29,049 nucleotides of DNA from Stentor coeruleus. Its lineage: Eukaryota > Ciliophora > Heterotrichea > Heterotrichida > Stentoridae. The notes beneath the pieces were generated by a model that saw only the letters and a program-made list of their open reading frames with translations, had not been told where the DNA came from and made no database searches. This document shows positions 8,732 to 18,700 of this stretch, piece by piece (the first letter of the stretch is position 1; each line of letters opens with the position of its first letter). Made by a program: the position numbers and the translations under genes. The stretch is from positions 1 through 29,049 of the forward strand of contig MPUH01000930.1 of NCBI GenBank assembly GCA_001970955.1, in the 5' to 3' direction.

Positions 8732-10239
8732 TTAAAACTTCTTGCTCTTGTTTATCTTAAAAAGTTTTTCTTCAGGTCCTCCACACAGATCCGGTCCATC
8801 ATCTTTCATTTTATTCTTCAATTCANCGGTCCATCATCTTTCATTTTATTCTTCAATTCAATTTTTTTCTGAGAAACTTCAAAATTATAATGATGATGAA
8901 TCAAAGGTAACTGTTTAGTCGATCCATGCCCAGAAGCAGTTTCAACATCCACAAACTCAATATTTTGTTTATTTTTAATAAATTTATTCGGGAATTTATT
9001 TGCATCATAAATTTTAATTTTTTTCTTCAAACTTTTCATCCTAGCCTTATTCTCTGATTCTTCAGTAATATGAAACATAGGGAATTTCTGTTTATTTTCT
9101 TCAACAACCTGTTTATTTTGCATATCTTTTCTATACCTTTGTTGATCCATTTCATTAATCTCAGAAACAAAAATAGAAGATCTAGTCTTAGACCTTTGTT
9201 CAACATTATCATTTTTTATCACAGAATTTCCATACCCAATAATCCCTGATATTTTTTTTCCTATAGGAATAATAGATTTATTTCCTCCATATAAAACTTT
9301 ATTTATCCCAGATGAAGTTAAAGGTCTAGAAATATTATCTTTAAAAATATCAAAATATGGATGATTAAGAGCTTGAGTTACAGTTGGTCTATCATCAGGG
9401 TTCATAGCTAATAAACTTTTTATAAAAGCTAAGCCGATTTTACCAATTTTCCCCATATACTTTTTTTCTAAAGTTTCGAATTTCGTGATTTCAGGAAACC
9501 TCAAGCCTAAAAAATGAGGATTTTTTAAAAAAGCTTCTTTATGTTCTGGTATTAATGGACCCATAATTTTTTGTATACAGTAAAGCTGATCAATTTCACT
9601 TTCCCCTGGAAATAATGGTTGACTATCAATAAGCTCACCCATAATACACCCAATTGCCCATATATCTACTGGGGTATTATAATTACATCCAACTAAAAGT
9701 TCTGGAGCTCTATACCATCTTGTTGCTACATAATCTGTCATTGTAGCTTGTGTTGTAAATTGTCTAGCAAAACCGAAATCACATAGTTTTAATGTATGAG
9801 TTTTTGAAATTAATAAATTCTCAGGTTTTATATCACGATGAATTATTGATTGATTATGACAAAACTCAATTGCTTTACATAGTTGGTATATATATTGTTG
9901 GATAAATTCTGGCTATTTAAATTGTACCTCGATTCCGTTTGGTTTTTGCTCTAGGACTTCAAGAAGATTACGATCTACGTATTCAAAGACTAGGTAAAGT
10001 TTTCCTTGACGACGAAATGCTTCACGAAGCTGGACTATGTTATCGTGTTTAAGCATTCGAAGGACTTTTACTTCACGGATTGTTGTTTTACGAACTGTTT
10101 CATCATCTTCGGATTCTTTGAATTTCTTCACGGCTACAAATTCCCCTGTTTCTTTGTTTCGAGCTTTAAGGACTACACCGTATGCGCCTGTATATCTTTT
10201 ACCTTCACCTATCACACAAATGATTTCATACTTATTCAT
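8732..10239 (-). CDS. CDKL-type (cyclin-dependent kinase-like) protein kinase
   Basis: Exons 10239-10203, 10187-9928 and 9912-8732; with the duplicate around N8826 collapsed, 480 aa. Kinase domain is about 4-288: G11-E-G13-A-Y-G16 loop, catalytic K33, HRD with D126, DFG with D144, activation loop T158-D-Y160 then [10 protein letters not shown]. The MAPK-like TDY plus the CDK-like RWYRAPELL and the [16 protein letters not shown] helix are typical of the CDKL family (CDKL1-5), known regulators of cilium length and microtubule proteins. A polar, Lys-rich tail (about 290-480) follows, with no domain I recognise. As written in the window the frame ends a few codons past the N. After collapse it continues as [19 protein letters not shown] to TAA at 8732. 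The ATG at 10239 sits four residues before the kinase fold begins. Confidence 0.92.
8792..8860. repeat. Duplicated 34 nt around N8826 (contig join)
   Basis: Identical copies at 8792-8825 and 8827-8860 flank N8826. The pair lies in the CDKL coding region, and removing one copy plus the N (35 nt) restores the frame. Confidence 0.88.
9913..9927 (-). other. 15-nt intron 2 of the CDKL gene
   Basis: Sense sequence GTACAATTTAAATAG, phase 0 after codon 99. Splicing joins NGIE to [11 protein letters not shown] and makes a continuous kinase domain through HRD. Confidence 0.93.
10188..10202 (-). other. 15-nt stop-free intron in the glycine loop of the CDKL gene
   Basis: Sense sequence GTAAAAGATATACAG, phase 1 inside the codon for G13. 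Removal gives the textbook loop GEGAYG; retention inserts five residues (GKRYT) without a stop. It is the only intron in the window ending CAG. Confidence 0.85.
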
Positions 10240-10930
10240 AGATTATATATTCCATACTAACGTTGCTTATTATTAGATTTTTCTAACAATTTTAGATATG
10301 GTAAAAGTATATAAAAAATATATAAAACTCCCAATTTAAACAGCAATACTTTTTACTTACTATTAAAAAGAAAATAGTCGAGTTAATCTCCAGCAACATA
10401 CTGAGAAAATATAATTTTATACTTTTCCAGTTTAAAAAATCAAATAATCTATAAACACATTATCATATTCAACTTAAAACCTAATTATAATATTTTACTA
10501 AATTTTTATTTATGATTTAAATTTCAAGCTATCAATCAGATTAAATCATAAAAATATCTTATTCAGTTGTATCCTATTAATTAAATCTAATTATTGATAT
10601 ATTATTATAACCAAAGATTAATATTTAATAAATCTAATGATATTCTTAAAATGAAATCTAATGACACAATAAATACTTCCAAATATTGATTGTATTCACA
10701 TAACTATAATAATTTTTAAATGCTTTTTATAATCCTCTTTGCTAAATATTATCTCATTGGCGAAATCATTAAATAAAAAGCTCTAAAACATAACTACATA
10801 AAAAAATTCCCAATAATTATTTATAACCCTATCTTATTTATCAATTAAAAGAACTATTTTCTTTCGTAGTGTAAATATAGAGCGTTTATTAAACACTCTA
10901 GAGATCATATTGTAGCATGATCTAACATTT
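10240..10930. other. Gene-poor AT-rich region upstream of the CDKL kinase
   Basis: About 690 nt, stop-dense in all frames. It should carry the CDKL promoter next to 10240. The only structure I see is the hairpin pair at 10878-10923, listed separately. Confidence 0.5.
10878..10923 (-). other. Two tandem hairpins downstream of a small ORF
   Basis: Hairpin A (10878-10900) has a 10-bp stem with a 3-nt loop; read as minus-strand RNA its one imperfect pair becomes a G-U wobble. Hairpin B (10902-10923) has a perfect 7-bp stem (AGATCAT/ATGATCT) and an 8-nt loop. One base separates them. Read on the minus strand, B starts 8 nt after the stop of the 48-codon ORF. They could be an RNA 3'-end structure, part of a small RNA, or chance in AT-rich DNA; the wobble pair favours a minus-strand RNA. 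Confidence 0.4.
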
Positions 10931-11077
10931 TCAATTTTTTACTAGATTTTTTTTACTTTGACTTTCAAAGTTAGGCATTCCTGTCATCATCTTATTTACA
11001 TCAGCCTGAAAAAATGCATCTAGCATATTTATATTAATTTTTGTCTCATTTGCATAGATATATAAACAAATAAGCAT
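10931..11077 (-). CDS. Possible small ORF, 48 aa, unrecognised
   Basis: ATG at 11077 to TGA at 10931. It begins with a short hydrophobic stretch (MLICLYIYA) that could be the core of a minimal signal sequence. A mixed, coding-like composition follows (NMLDAFFQADVNKMMTGMPN). No family recognised. It overlaps by 32 nt, in another frame, the end of an upstream minus-strand open frame (11276-11046). The two could be parts of one decayed gene, and no 15-nt intron I could find joins them. Two hairpins lie directly downstream. It could equally be a chance frame. Confidence 0.3.
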   Translation of the reverse strand: MLICLYIYANETKININMLDAFFQADVNKMMTGMPNFESQSKKNLVKN

Positions 11078-11276
11078 TGTATTCCAAATTCAGGAGCTTT
11101 TTTATGAGTAAGGACTTATCAATTAAGATATTTTTTGACATGATAAATTTTCTAAACATTGATACGTTAAGAGGAAATGTCTTATAATTTTTGTTGACAA
11201 CCTCTATTTGAATGATATCATTCAGAATAAATGCTATGTTGAAGGAATTGGTCTTCCTGATAAATGCAATAAGCAT
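11046..11276 (-). pseudogene. Open frame of 76 codons, possible gene remnant
   Basis: ATG at 11276 to TGA at 11046. The amino-acid make-up is coding-like in part (FILNDIIQIEVVNKNYKTFP) but no domain is recognisable. It runs into the 48-codon frame with a frame change. A decayed gene is one explanation and chance is the other. It is listed because it and the small ORF together give about 345 nt of nearly continuous open sequence in an otherwise stop-dense region. Confidence 0.22.
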
Positions 11277-11277
11277 T

Positions 11278-11962
11278 TATATCTTCTAATTTTCTTATTT
11301 TGATATTCTAAATAAACAGTTAAAATAACGTTCATAATTTCTAACTGCAAAAAAAAATTTTGAATAATTTTAGACTTTTGATATTATATGTGAAATTTTG
11401 GATTAGAGTATTTATGATAATAAATGATTTTGAAGGAATATAGTTAGATTGTGTTGTCTTATTAGGTATTTCCACTTGAGATTTTATATCAATTTTTTTA
11501 GAGATAATTGCTATTTATAGTGCATATTGTGTATAATTTATTTTAGATGGGAATATTATATTTTATTTAACTTTTATTAGTCTTTTATGTTTAATAAGCT
11601 TGAAATCTGAAAGAAAAAAAAATTTTTTGGAGATTTTATAAGTTTATTGGAAATCTTTCTGTAAGTTTCTTGAATATGAGCTATTTAGATCAGGAGGGAA
11701 AAATTTAAGTATTTTTTTAATAGAACAGATATTTTATCCTTAGATTCAGCTTAATCTAAATTATCAACAATATAATACCCAATTACCATTTGACTTTAAA
11801 ATTGCTAGTAAAATTATATCCATATCCCATAAATATCAACCTTATCCAGCGCCAAATTTTTCCCATTCTCTTCCTAATTTCCCAGCGAATCCTCAATATC
11901 CTATCAGCCCTCTTTCTAGCCAATTCATATCATAAAATAAAAAATTCGTTAAGTATAATTAA
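11278..11962. other. Upstream region of the SNF1-like kinase with an ATG-less open frame
   Basis: Mostly stop-dense AT-rich DNA up to 11740. From 11744 to 11935 the plus strand carries 63 open codons ending in TAA, with no ATG and a Pro/Gln/Asn-rich product (for example YQPYPAPNFSHSLPNFPANP). It is bounded upstream by TAG but no upstream GT lies at 15 nt. It ends 27 nt before the kinase ATG. Possibilities are a leftover C-terminal exon, a regulatory stretch with C-rich tracts, or chance. Confidence 0.35.
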
Positions 11963-13345
11963 ATGCAAGAAAAGTCTTCTACCAACAAGGGACAAACCAT
12001 AGGCGATTATACCCTTCTCAAGTCAATAGGCAAAGGGACCTTTGGAAAAGTAAAACTAGGCCTTCACCAGCCGACAAACGAAAAAGTTGCAGTAAAAATC
12101 CTTGAAAAAAGAAAAATAGTCGATGTTGCCGACATAGAAAGGGTCTCACGTGAAATCCACATTTTAAAACTTATCCGTCATCCAAGTATAATCCAACTAT
12201 ATGAAGTATTATATATATAGATCATTGAAACTACAAACAAACTGTATTTGATTATGGAATATTCCAGCTCTGGAGAACTGTTTGATTATATAGTCGAAAG
12301 AACTAGACTTAAAGAATCTGAAGCATGTTTATTTTTCCAACAAATAATTGCCGGTATTGAATATATACACAAACTAAATGTTGTCCATAGAGATTTAAAG
12401 CCTGAAAACTTACTTTTAGACCATAACAAAAAAATTAAAATTGTCGACTTTGGTTTAAGCAACACTTATAAACCTGGAGAACTTTTACAAACAGCTTGTG
12501 GAAGTCCTTGTTACGCAGCTCCAGAAATGATTGCAGGGAAGAAATATGAAGGTTTAAAAGCTGATATTTGGAGTGCTGGGGTGATTCTTTTTGCTATGGT
12601 CTGTGGGTATTTACCTTTTGAAGACCCAAATACAGGAGAGTTGTATAAGAAAATATTGGCTTGTGATTATAAACTACCAAAGTTTATATCCCCTATGGTT
12701 AAAGATTTTATATCTTGTATTTTGAATACAAATCCTGATAAGAGATTTGGTATTGACGAGATTAGGAATCATATTTGGTATAGGCAAATTAAAGAAGATA
12801 TTTGTCCAGGGATTTTAGTTGGGTATAATCAAATACCAGTGGATGGGTATATTTTAAATCAATTACAGAATTTTGGCTTGGCTCCTGATTATGTTAGACA
12901 ATGTCTTGAAGCAAATAAACATAATAGTAAAACAACTGGGTATTATTTATTGTTAAAAAAACATCTTATGGAAGGAGGAAATACAGTATCAGAAAGTACT
13001 GAAGGTATTGAGAAAAAACAGAGGAAAAAGAAAAAAACTTTTAGTATAAATTTACCAGATCAAACCCATCCACCTCTTTTTAGACTTACACAAGAGAACT
13101 TGTATAAACCTCCAGCAAATAAAGTGTCACAATTTCATGAAAGAGGAAAAAGTATTGAAATTAGCAAACATATAAGAGCATCATCTATAAAACAGGATTC
13201 TCATAAATCACGAATCTCTTCATCAGTATCCCCTCAACGTGGGGGAGGTAAGAAAAAACTATCAAGTAAAGACCCGATGATAAAAAATAAAGGGACAAGA
13301 ACATCATCATTAGCCCCAGAGATAAATACTAGAAAATATCAATGA
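11963..13345 (+). CDS. SNF1/AMPK-like (CAMKL) protein kinase with UBA-like domain
   Basis: Two exons (11963-12205 and 12221-13345) give 455 aa. Kinase domain is about 15-267: GKGTFG loop, K45, HRD with D139, DFG with D157, and an activation loop QTACGSPCYAAPEM whose Thr is residue 172, matching the LKB1-type phosphorylation site of AMPK alpha. Inserts and motifs (EYSSSGELFDYI, ADIWSAGVILFAMVCGYLPFEDPN) are typical of the SNF1/AMPK/MARK group. Residues about 278-322 (GYILNQLQNFGLAPDYVRQCL) form a UBA-like autoinhibitory helix bundle as in this group. The tail is basic and Ser/Lys-rich; no KA1 or beta-subunit-binding domain is recognisable, so whether it is a true AMPK catalytic subunit or a divergent family member is open. 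The stop is TGA. Confidence 0.92.
12206..12220 (+). other. 15-nt intron in the SNF1-like kinase gene
   Basis: Sequence GTATTATATATATAG, phase 0 after codon 81. Splicing joins IIQLYE to IIETTNKLYLIMEY, the expected kinase hinge region. Confidence 0.93.
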
Positions 13346-13661
13346 GTAATAGTATATTTTTTTTTACAGATTCTAGTTTTAGATGTTGATTTTTTGTTGT
13401 AAGAATTTTAATAAATTTTATATATTCGAAAATTTGAGATATAGATTATTTTATAGGCAAAGTTATTGGAAATTTTAGGTTGGGTTTTGAAAAGTTTAAG
13501 ATTTTATTGAATTTATTGAATTTATATTTTAGGTTTGGCTTTGTAGGAGAAAATATGAGATAGAAAAGTATTTATCACTAAAAACAATATTAATCATATT
13601 CTTCTAATAAATTTCATAAGCATTTTAATATCTTTATCCATTAAAAATTTACTCTATATAC
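13346..13661. other. Convergent intergenic region
   Basis: 316 nt between the 3' ends of the SNF1-like kinase and the CFAP100-like gene. AT-rich with T-runs; no gene, RNA or strong hairpin noticed. Confidence 0.5.
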
Positions 13662-15043
13662 TCATGGATATGGAATAAATTCTTCTAAAAATTCCCGTCT
13701 ATCTAATATTTCTTGTGGAATTTCCACTCTAACTTTTTCCTTAACCTTTTCAGGTATCTTACTTCTTTCCATACCTTTTCTACCACCTTTTTTAATAATT
13801 TTTTTCTTTCTCCTTTCCAATTTTTCCGATACTTCTTTAGCCTTTTCTATTTCTTTAACCCTAAGTTCCTCAACATTTTTAACCCTCCTCTGTTTTTCAA
13901 TTTCTTTTTCTTTAATTTTAAGTGTTTCTTCACCTAAAAGTTTTGACTTATCAATTTCTGCGCGGATTGAATTTTCTAATGTTTCTAAAATTTCGAAATC
14001 TGAAGGAAAATTTGTCACATCCCCACCTNGCGGATTGAATTTTCTAATGTTTCTAAAATTTCGAAATCTGAAGGAAAATTTGTCACATCCCCACCTATAG
14101 TTAAGAAAATATCAACTAAAGATTCATGAATAGAATTCATAGTCTCACGACTAATTAACGGCTGCTCCATCTGTACACCAATAATCCCATCAAGTTTCAA
14201 ACTAAGCATTTCCTTATTTTTTTCAATATTTTTAATATTCCCTTTAATCTGTTCGTCATTTTCTTGTAACAATTTTACTTCACTATGAGCTTTTGACTTT
14301 AAGTTTTCCAAATTAATCTCCCCTTCTTGTTCTTGTTGTATAAGAAACAAATTAATTTTTTCCAAAGAATTAATACTATGAAGTAAATGCTCAGATGTAT
14401 AAACATCTTCAAATTTCTCAGTCACAAATATTTCTGGTTTTACTAGTTCTAAAGATGAAGTTAATTCTTCAACAAATTCTTTAAGTACTAATAAATGACT
14501 CATTTCTTCAGTTTTTCTTTCACACATTCTTTGTAAATAAGCTATTTCTTGTTCAAGACCATTAATTTCTAGTTGTTTTTCAATTCTTTGTTTGGTTTTT
14601 TTCTCGGCCTGATCAGCTTTTTTTTTAGCTTCACTTTTAAGACTTTCTTCGTATTTTTCTACCCGAAGAAGGTTTTCTTCTAAGCATTTCGCAGCTTTTT
14701 TATGCTCTTCTTCATGTTTTTTGGTTATTGTGTCTAGAAGTGAAATGCTATGTTGTTTATGTTCGATTTTCTTTTTGGTTAGAAGGATTTCTCTTTTTCT
14801 GAGTATAAGTTCTTGGATGTTTTCTCGGTTGTAGCTATAGCTTCGATGAGATTTATGTAGTAAAGGTTGTAATGGTGAAGGATTTCTTTTGAGTTCTTCA
14901 AGGATTTGATAAGGTTTTTTGACTTTTCTCATGTAGACTGGGATTAGTCGTTGTTCTGATATGTTTAGACGGTCGTCAGCTCTTTGTCGTTCTCTTGTTA
15001 GATAGAGTTCAGGATCTGATATAGGTAACGAAAATGGGTTCAT
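13662..15043 (-). CDS. CFAP100/CCDC37-like axonemal coiled-coil protein
   Basis: With the 68-nt duplicate at N14029 removed, one intronless frame gives 437 aa ending at TGA (13662). Residues about 75-195 resemble the DUF4200 region of CFAP100: RKREILLTKKKIEHKQHSI, then LEENLLRVEKYEESLKSEAK, AEKKTKQRIEKQLEINGLEQ and LLVLKEFVEEL. CFAP100, with CFAP73, forms the MIA complex that links inner-arm dynein f to the outer doublet microtubule and tunes beating. The rest is charged coiled coil with a very basic C-terminal helix. The N-terminus (MNPFSLPISDPELYLTRERQ) is Pro/Ser-rich. CFAP73 or another DUF4200 protein is the main alternative. As written in the window the frame is split in two at the N; this is an assembly artefact rather than a real frameshift. 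Confidence 0.78.
13962..14096. repeat. Duplicated 67 nt around N14029 (contig join)
   Basis: Identical copies at 13962-14028 and 14030-14096 flank N14029 inside the CFAP100-like gene. The 68-nt excess shifts the frame. Removing it joins ENSIR to AEIDKSKLLG in one open frame of length divisible by three. Confidence 0.92.
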
Positions 15044-15721
15044 TTAAATATTTGCTTGTATTTATGGTTAGGGTTTTTTTTTTTTTTGGTATTTGGGTGT
15101 TAGGGTTGTTTTAATTATTAGATTTTTTAAGATTTATTTAGAAGGTTGGGTTTGTGAGTAAAATGGTTTGGGTTTTTTGTTTTTTGCTTTTTATATGATT
15201 TACTTGATTGCTAATTGGAAAAAGATGATTTAAATTTGAAGCTTAGGATAAAATATACTGATTATGTATTTTAGTTAAGTTTAGATATGAGAAATTTAAT
15301 GAGTAATTGTAAAATAATATTGTGTAATAGCTTTGTATTAGTTAATGGATGAATTAAGGGTATTTAGGTAGGTTTTATTAATAAGCTTATTATTCCAATC
15401 TAAATTTGACAGTGTAAAATTACTGTCAATAATTTAAATGAATAATTTACATCTGATTTGCTAAGATATTTAAGTGTTATACTCTTATAAAATAAATCGC
15501 TTACCAGATTACAAAATACATTAAGAAAATTTTATATACCAATCATAGTACATCAAAATATCTTTCCCTCTCATATAAAAATTAAAAAAAAAAAGTGTAT
15601 TTAGTCGCAAAAACTAATACATCCTTATATCTCATAAAAAAATTAATCTAAAAAAGTGTCAATTTCACTCCAAAAAAAAACTAATCTAATACCAAATTTC
15701 ATATATTAAAACTCCCTAAAA
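15044..15721. other. Intergenic region with telomere-like motifs
   Basis: About 680 nt upstream of the CFAP100-like gene and downstream of the E2 gene. GGTTAGGG at 15066-15073 and TGTTAGGG at 15098-15105 match the heterotrich telomeric unit (reverse complement CCCTAACA), with a T-tract between them. They are isolated units, not an array. The rest is AT-rich with no gene or RNA seen. Confidence 0.5.
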
Positions 15722-18700
15722 CTATTTGCAAAACCGTGGTTGGTCTAATTCTTCAGCCAACTCATGATAAAGCGAGACAAATCTTTTATACGCTCCACAA
15801 TCAAGTAATTGTTTCACACTAGGATTCTGAGATTTGATATCCGGATATACAACATATTCTTTAGATTCTTCAGTCCATTTATAAACCGTGCTAAGTATCT
15901 CCTTTTTCTTTAACATAAAATGTAATTCAACAATATCCTCAAACCCAGCCGGAGGGTTTTTAATCTGTTCAATCATAGCAAAACGTATATTCCCATATTT
16001 AACTTCTAATTGATAAAGTAAATTTTCAGGTCCATTAATAGGTAGCATTTCGAAATTTGGTTCTTTTTGTATTATCGAATTTTCCATAACTAAACTTTGT
16101 ATTGACATAAACACTTGAAAAAGGTTGCTATGTTGAGGATTCCATTTTTCTTCAGGATTTCCAGGCCAAGTGTTTATTATTGATAAACAAACTTTACCAC
16201 TTGAGTATAAATTTGGGTTAAAACGGAAACTGCAATTCCCTGTTGTTCTGATTTGAACTTGTGGTGGGCTTAAAGGATAATCTGAAGGTAATGCTATATC
16301 AAATAAATAAAGTCCATGAGCATAAGGAGTATCTATAGGTCCACTTATTAAACATTTTATTTTTGTAAGATTACTTTCAAGAAACATAAAATATAAAGCA
16401 GCACCTGAATCACAAGGTAAAGATTTACTAAGTTGTTTTATTTCTGAATTCAAACGTTTTGATCCTTTTGGCCCTAGATTAAAATCTTCATGATGGTCAA
16501 AATCTTCAAATAATCTTATATCAGAAACAATATTCACTCTTTTCTGATTAAGAGCGAGAAAATATGGGGTTATTGCATCTGGAGCTATAGGGTCACTTTC
16601 TTCTGCTGGGTTCAGTTTTAAAACAGCTCTAGCTTTTGCTATTCCTTTTTGAGGATTCATCATATTCAATAAATTCTGTAAATTTGATTCAAAATTATTT
16701 AAAATGTTTTCAGAAAAAAGTTGTGACTGAGCTAAATTACTTTGTGGATTATTTTGGGTAAGTAAAGGTGGAGGATTTATTTGATTTGGAGGAGGTAAGG
16801 CATAAGGTTGATTTGGAGGTGGTAAAGCATAAGGTTGATTTGGAGGAGGTGGATAATATTTTTGATTTGGTTGTGGAGGATAAAATTGATTTGGAGGTGG
16901 AGGAAATACTTGATTTTGGAAAGATGGCATAGGTGGATCTGATTGATTTTGGATTTTAGGTATAATATCTGAAGGTAAACCAAAATTTATTAGTGCTTCA
17001 TCAAGGTTATTAAAAATATCAACAGATGCTATTGAATCTTCGGGGTAATTAAGAGATTTAAGTAAGTCTTTAAGTTGATTTCTGTTGTAGTTACATTTTA
17101 AGGAATTTTCGGGTATAGCTGGTAGGTTTATGGATACTTTGGGGTTTGATTGAAGATTACTTGGTTGGGATTTTGGAGAATTTAATTTATTTAGTTGAAG
17201 TTTTGGAGGATTTGATTGAGGATTATTTAGTTGAAGTTTTGGAGGATTTGATTGAGGATTAATTGGCTGAGATTTTGGCAGATTTGATTGAAGATTAATT
17301 GGTTGAGGATTAATTGGTTGAGATTTTGGCAGATTTGATTGAGGATTAATTGGTTGAGATTTTGGAAGATTTGACTGAGGATTAATTGGTTGAGATTTTG
17401 GAAGATTTGGTTGAGGATTGTTTATTTGAGGGTTTTGTATAGAAACAACTGGCGATTTTTGTTCAAGGTTTAAATTAGGGCTGATTTGAAACTCTTTTGA
17501 TTTAGGTGGTTCTTGTGATACAGGAAGTTTGTCTTTTTCAAGGTTTTGATTATTTGGCCCAACAGCACTAAATCTATAAGCTCCACTATTCATACCTTCT
17601 ATGGGTATAAAAGGCTTACCTGAGTTTAATTTACTATTAAAGCTTGGCATATTTGATTTAGCTTCTTTATTTTCCTCTTTTTGATCCAAAAAATTACTAC
17701 CTGTAGGATTGAAACTTGATTTGCTCATAAAATTAGATCCTGTTTCTAAAGGTTTATCTTTACTTTCAGGATCATTTAAAGCAGAACTACCATAAAACTT
17801 ATCAGAAACTACTCCTGGGGGTTTTGGGTTATTTTCATTTATAAGATTACTAGGTACATAAGGTTTTCCAGAACTAATTCCAGGAAAAGGTTTTACAAGA
17901 GTTTCAGGTTTCACAGGAAAATTACTAATTTGTAATGGCTGAGTTATTTGTGATTCTTTAAAATTAGGAGGTAAAGGTACTGATCCTTTTATATAAATAT
18001 TAGACATAATATCATTATTAGGTTTATTTTCAGGTTTTGATACAGGTTGAGGATTTTGTCCTATAGAAAAACTATTAGGCGGAAAAGGAAATCCTGTCAT
18101 AATCTTAGAGACATTTTCAGAAGGTCCAGGGGCTGAATGTTTTTTAGGTATATTTTCATTTGTTAGCTTAGGTTGAGGACTTTGTTTTCTAATAGGAGAA
18201 TTATTAGATAAAGGAGGACTTTCTTCTATTATTTTAGGGTTAATTACGTTGCCTGGAGGAATTGCAAATTTTCCTGGGACATAAGGAGTTCCTTTAATAG
18301 CTTTTTCTTCATTTATTGGATTATTAGTATTTTGAATAGGTATACTTGGTTGGATATACTTATATTCTTCGATTATATAACTCTTAGATATATTTGGAAC
18401 AAGAGGTTTTTCTTCAGTGTTTTTACTGTTGGTTTCTATAACCAAAGGTTTTACTAGATTAAAAATATTTTTAAAATCAGATTTAGGTCTAGATTGTTGA
18501 GTAGCAAAAAAATTAGTTTCTTTTAAATCAGAAAAAACTACTGGTTCGCTATAAACTTCTACATCTTCATCATCATAATAAGAATTTCTAGGCTCTTGAC
18601 AAACTTTATGATCTTTTTTTTCCTCTTTTATCTGTTCATCACTTTTTTCTTCTTTATTAAAATCCTTCTGACTAACTGAAGGTAAAAAACACCCTGGTGA

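Noticed and set aside
13343-13345. TGA as a possible Trp codon (Blepharisma-type code)
   Set aside because: The kinase and CFAP100-like genes both end sensibly at TGA, and the 2021- and 1285-codon frames contain no internal TGA. Standard code fits better.
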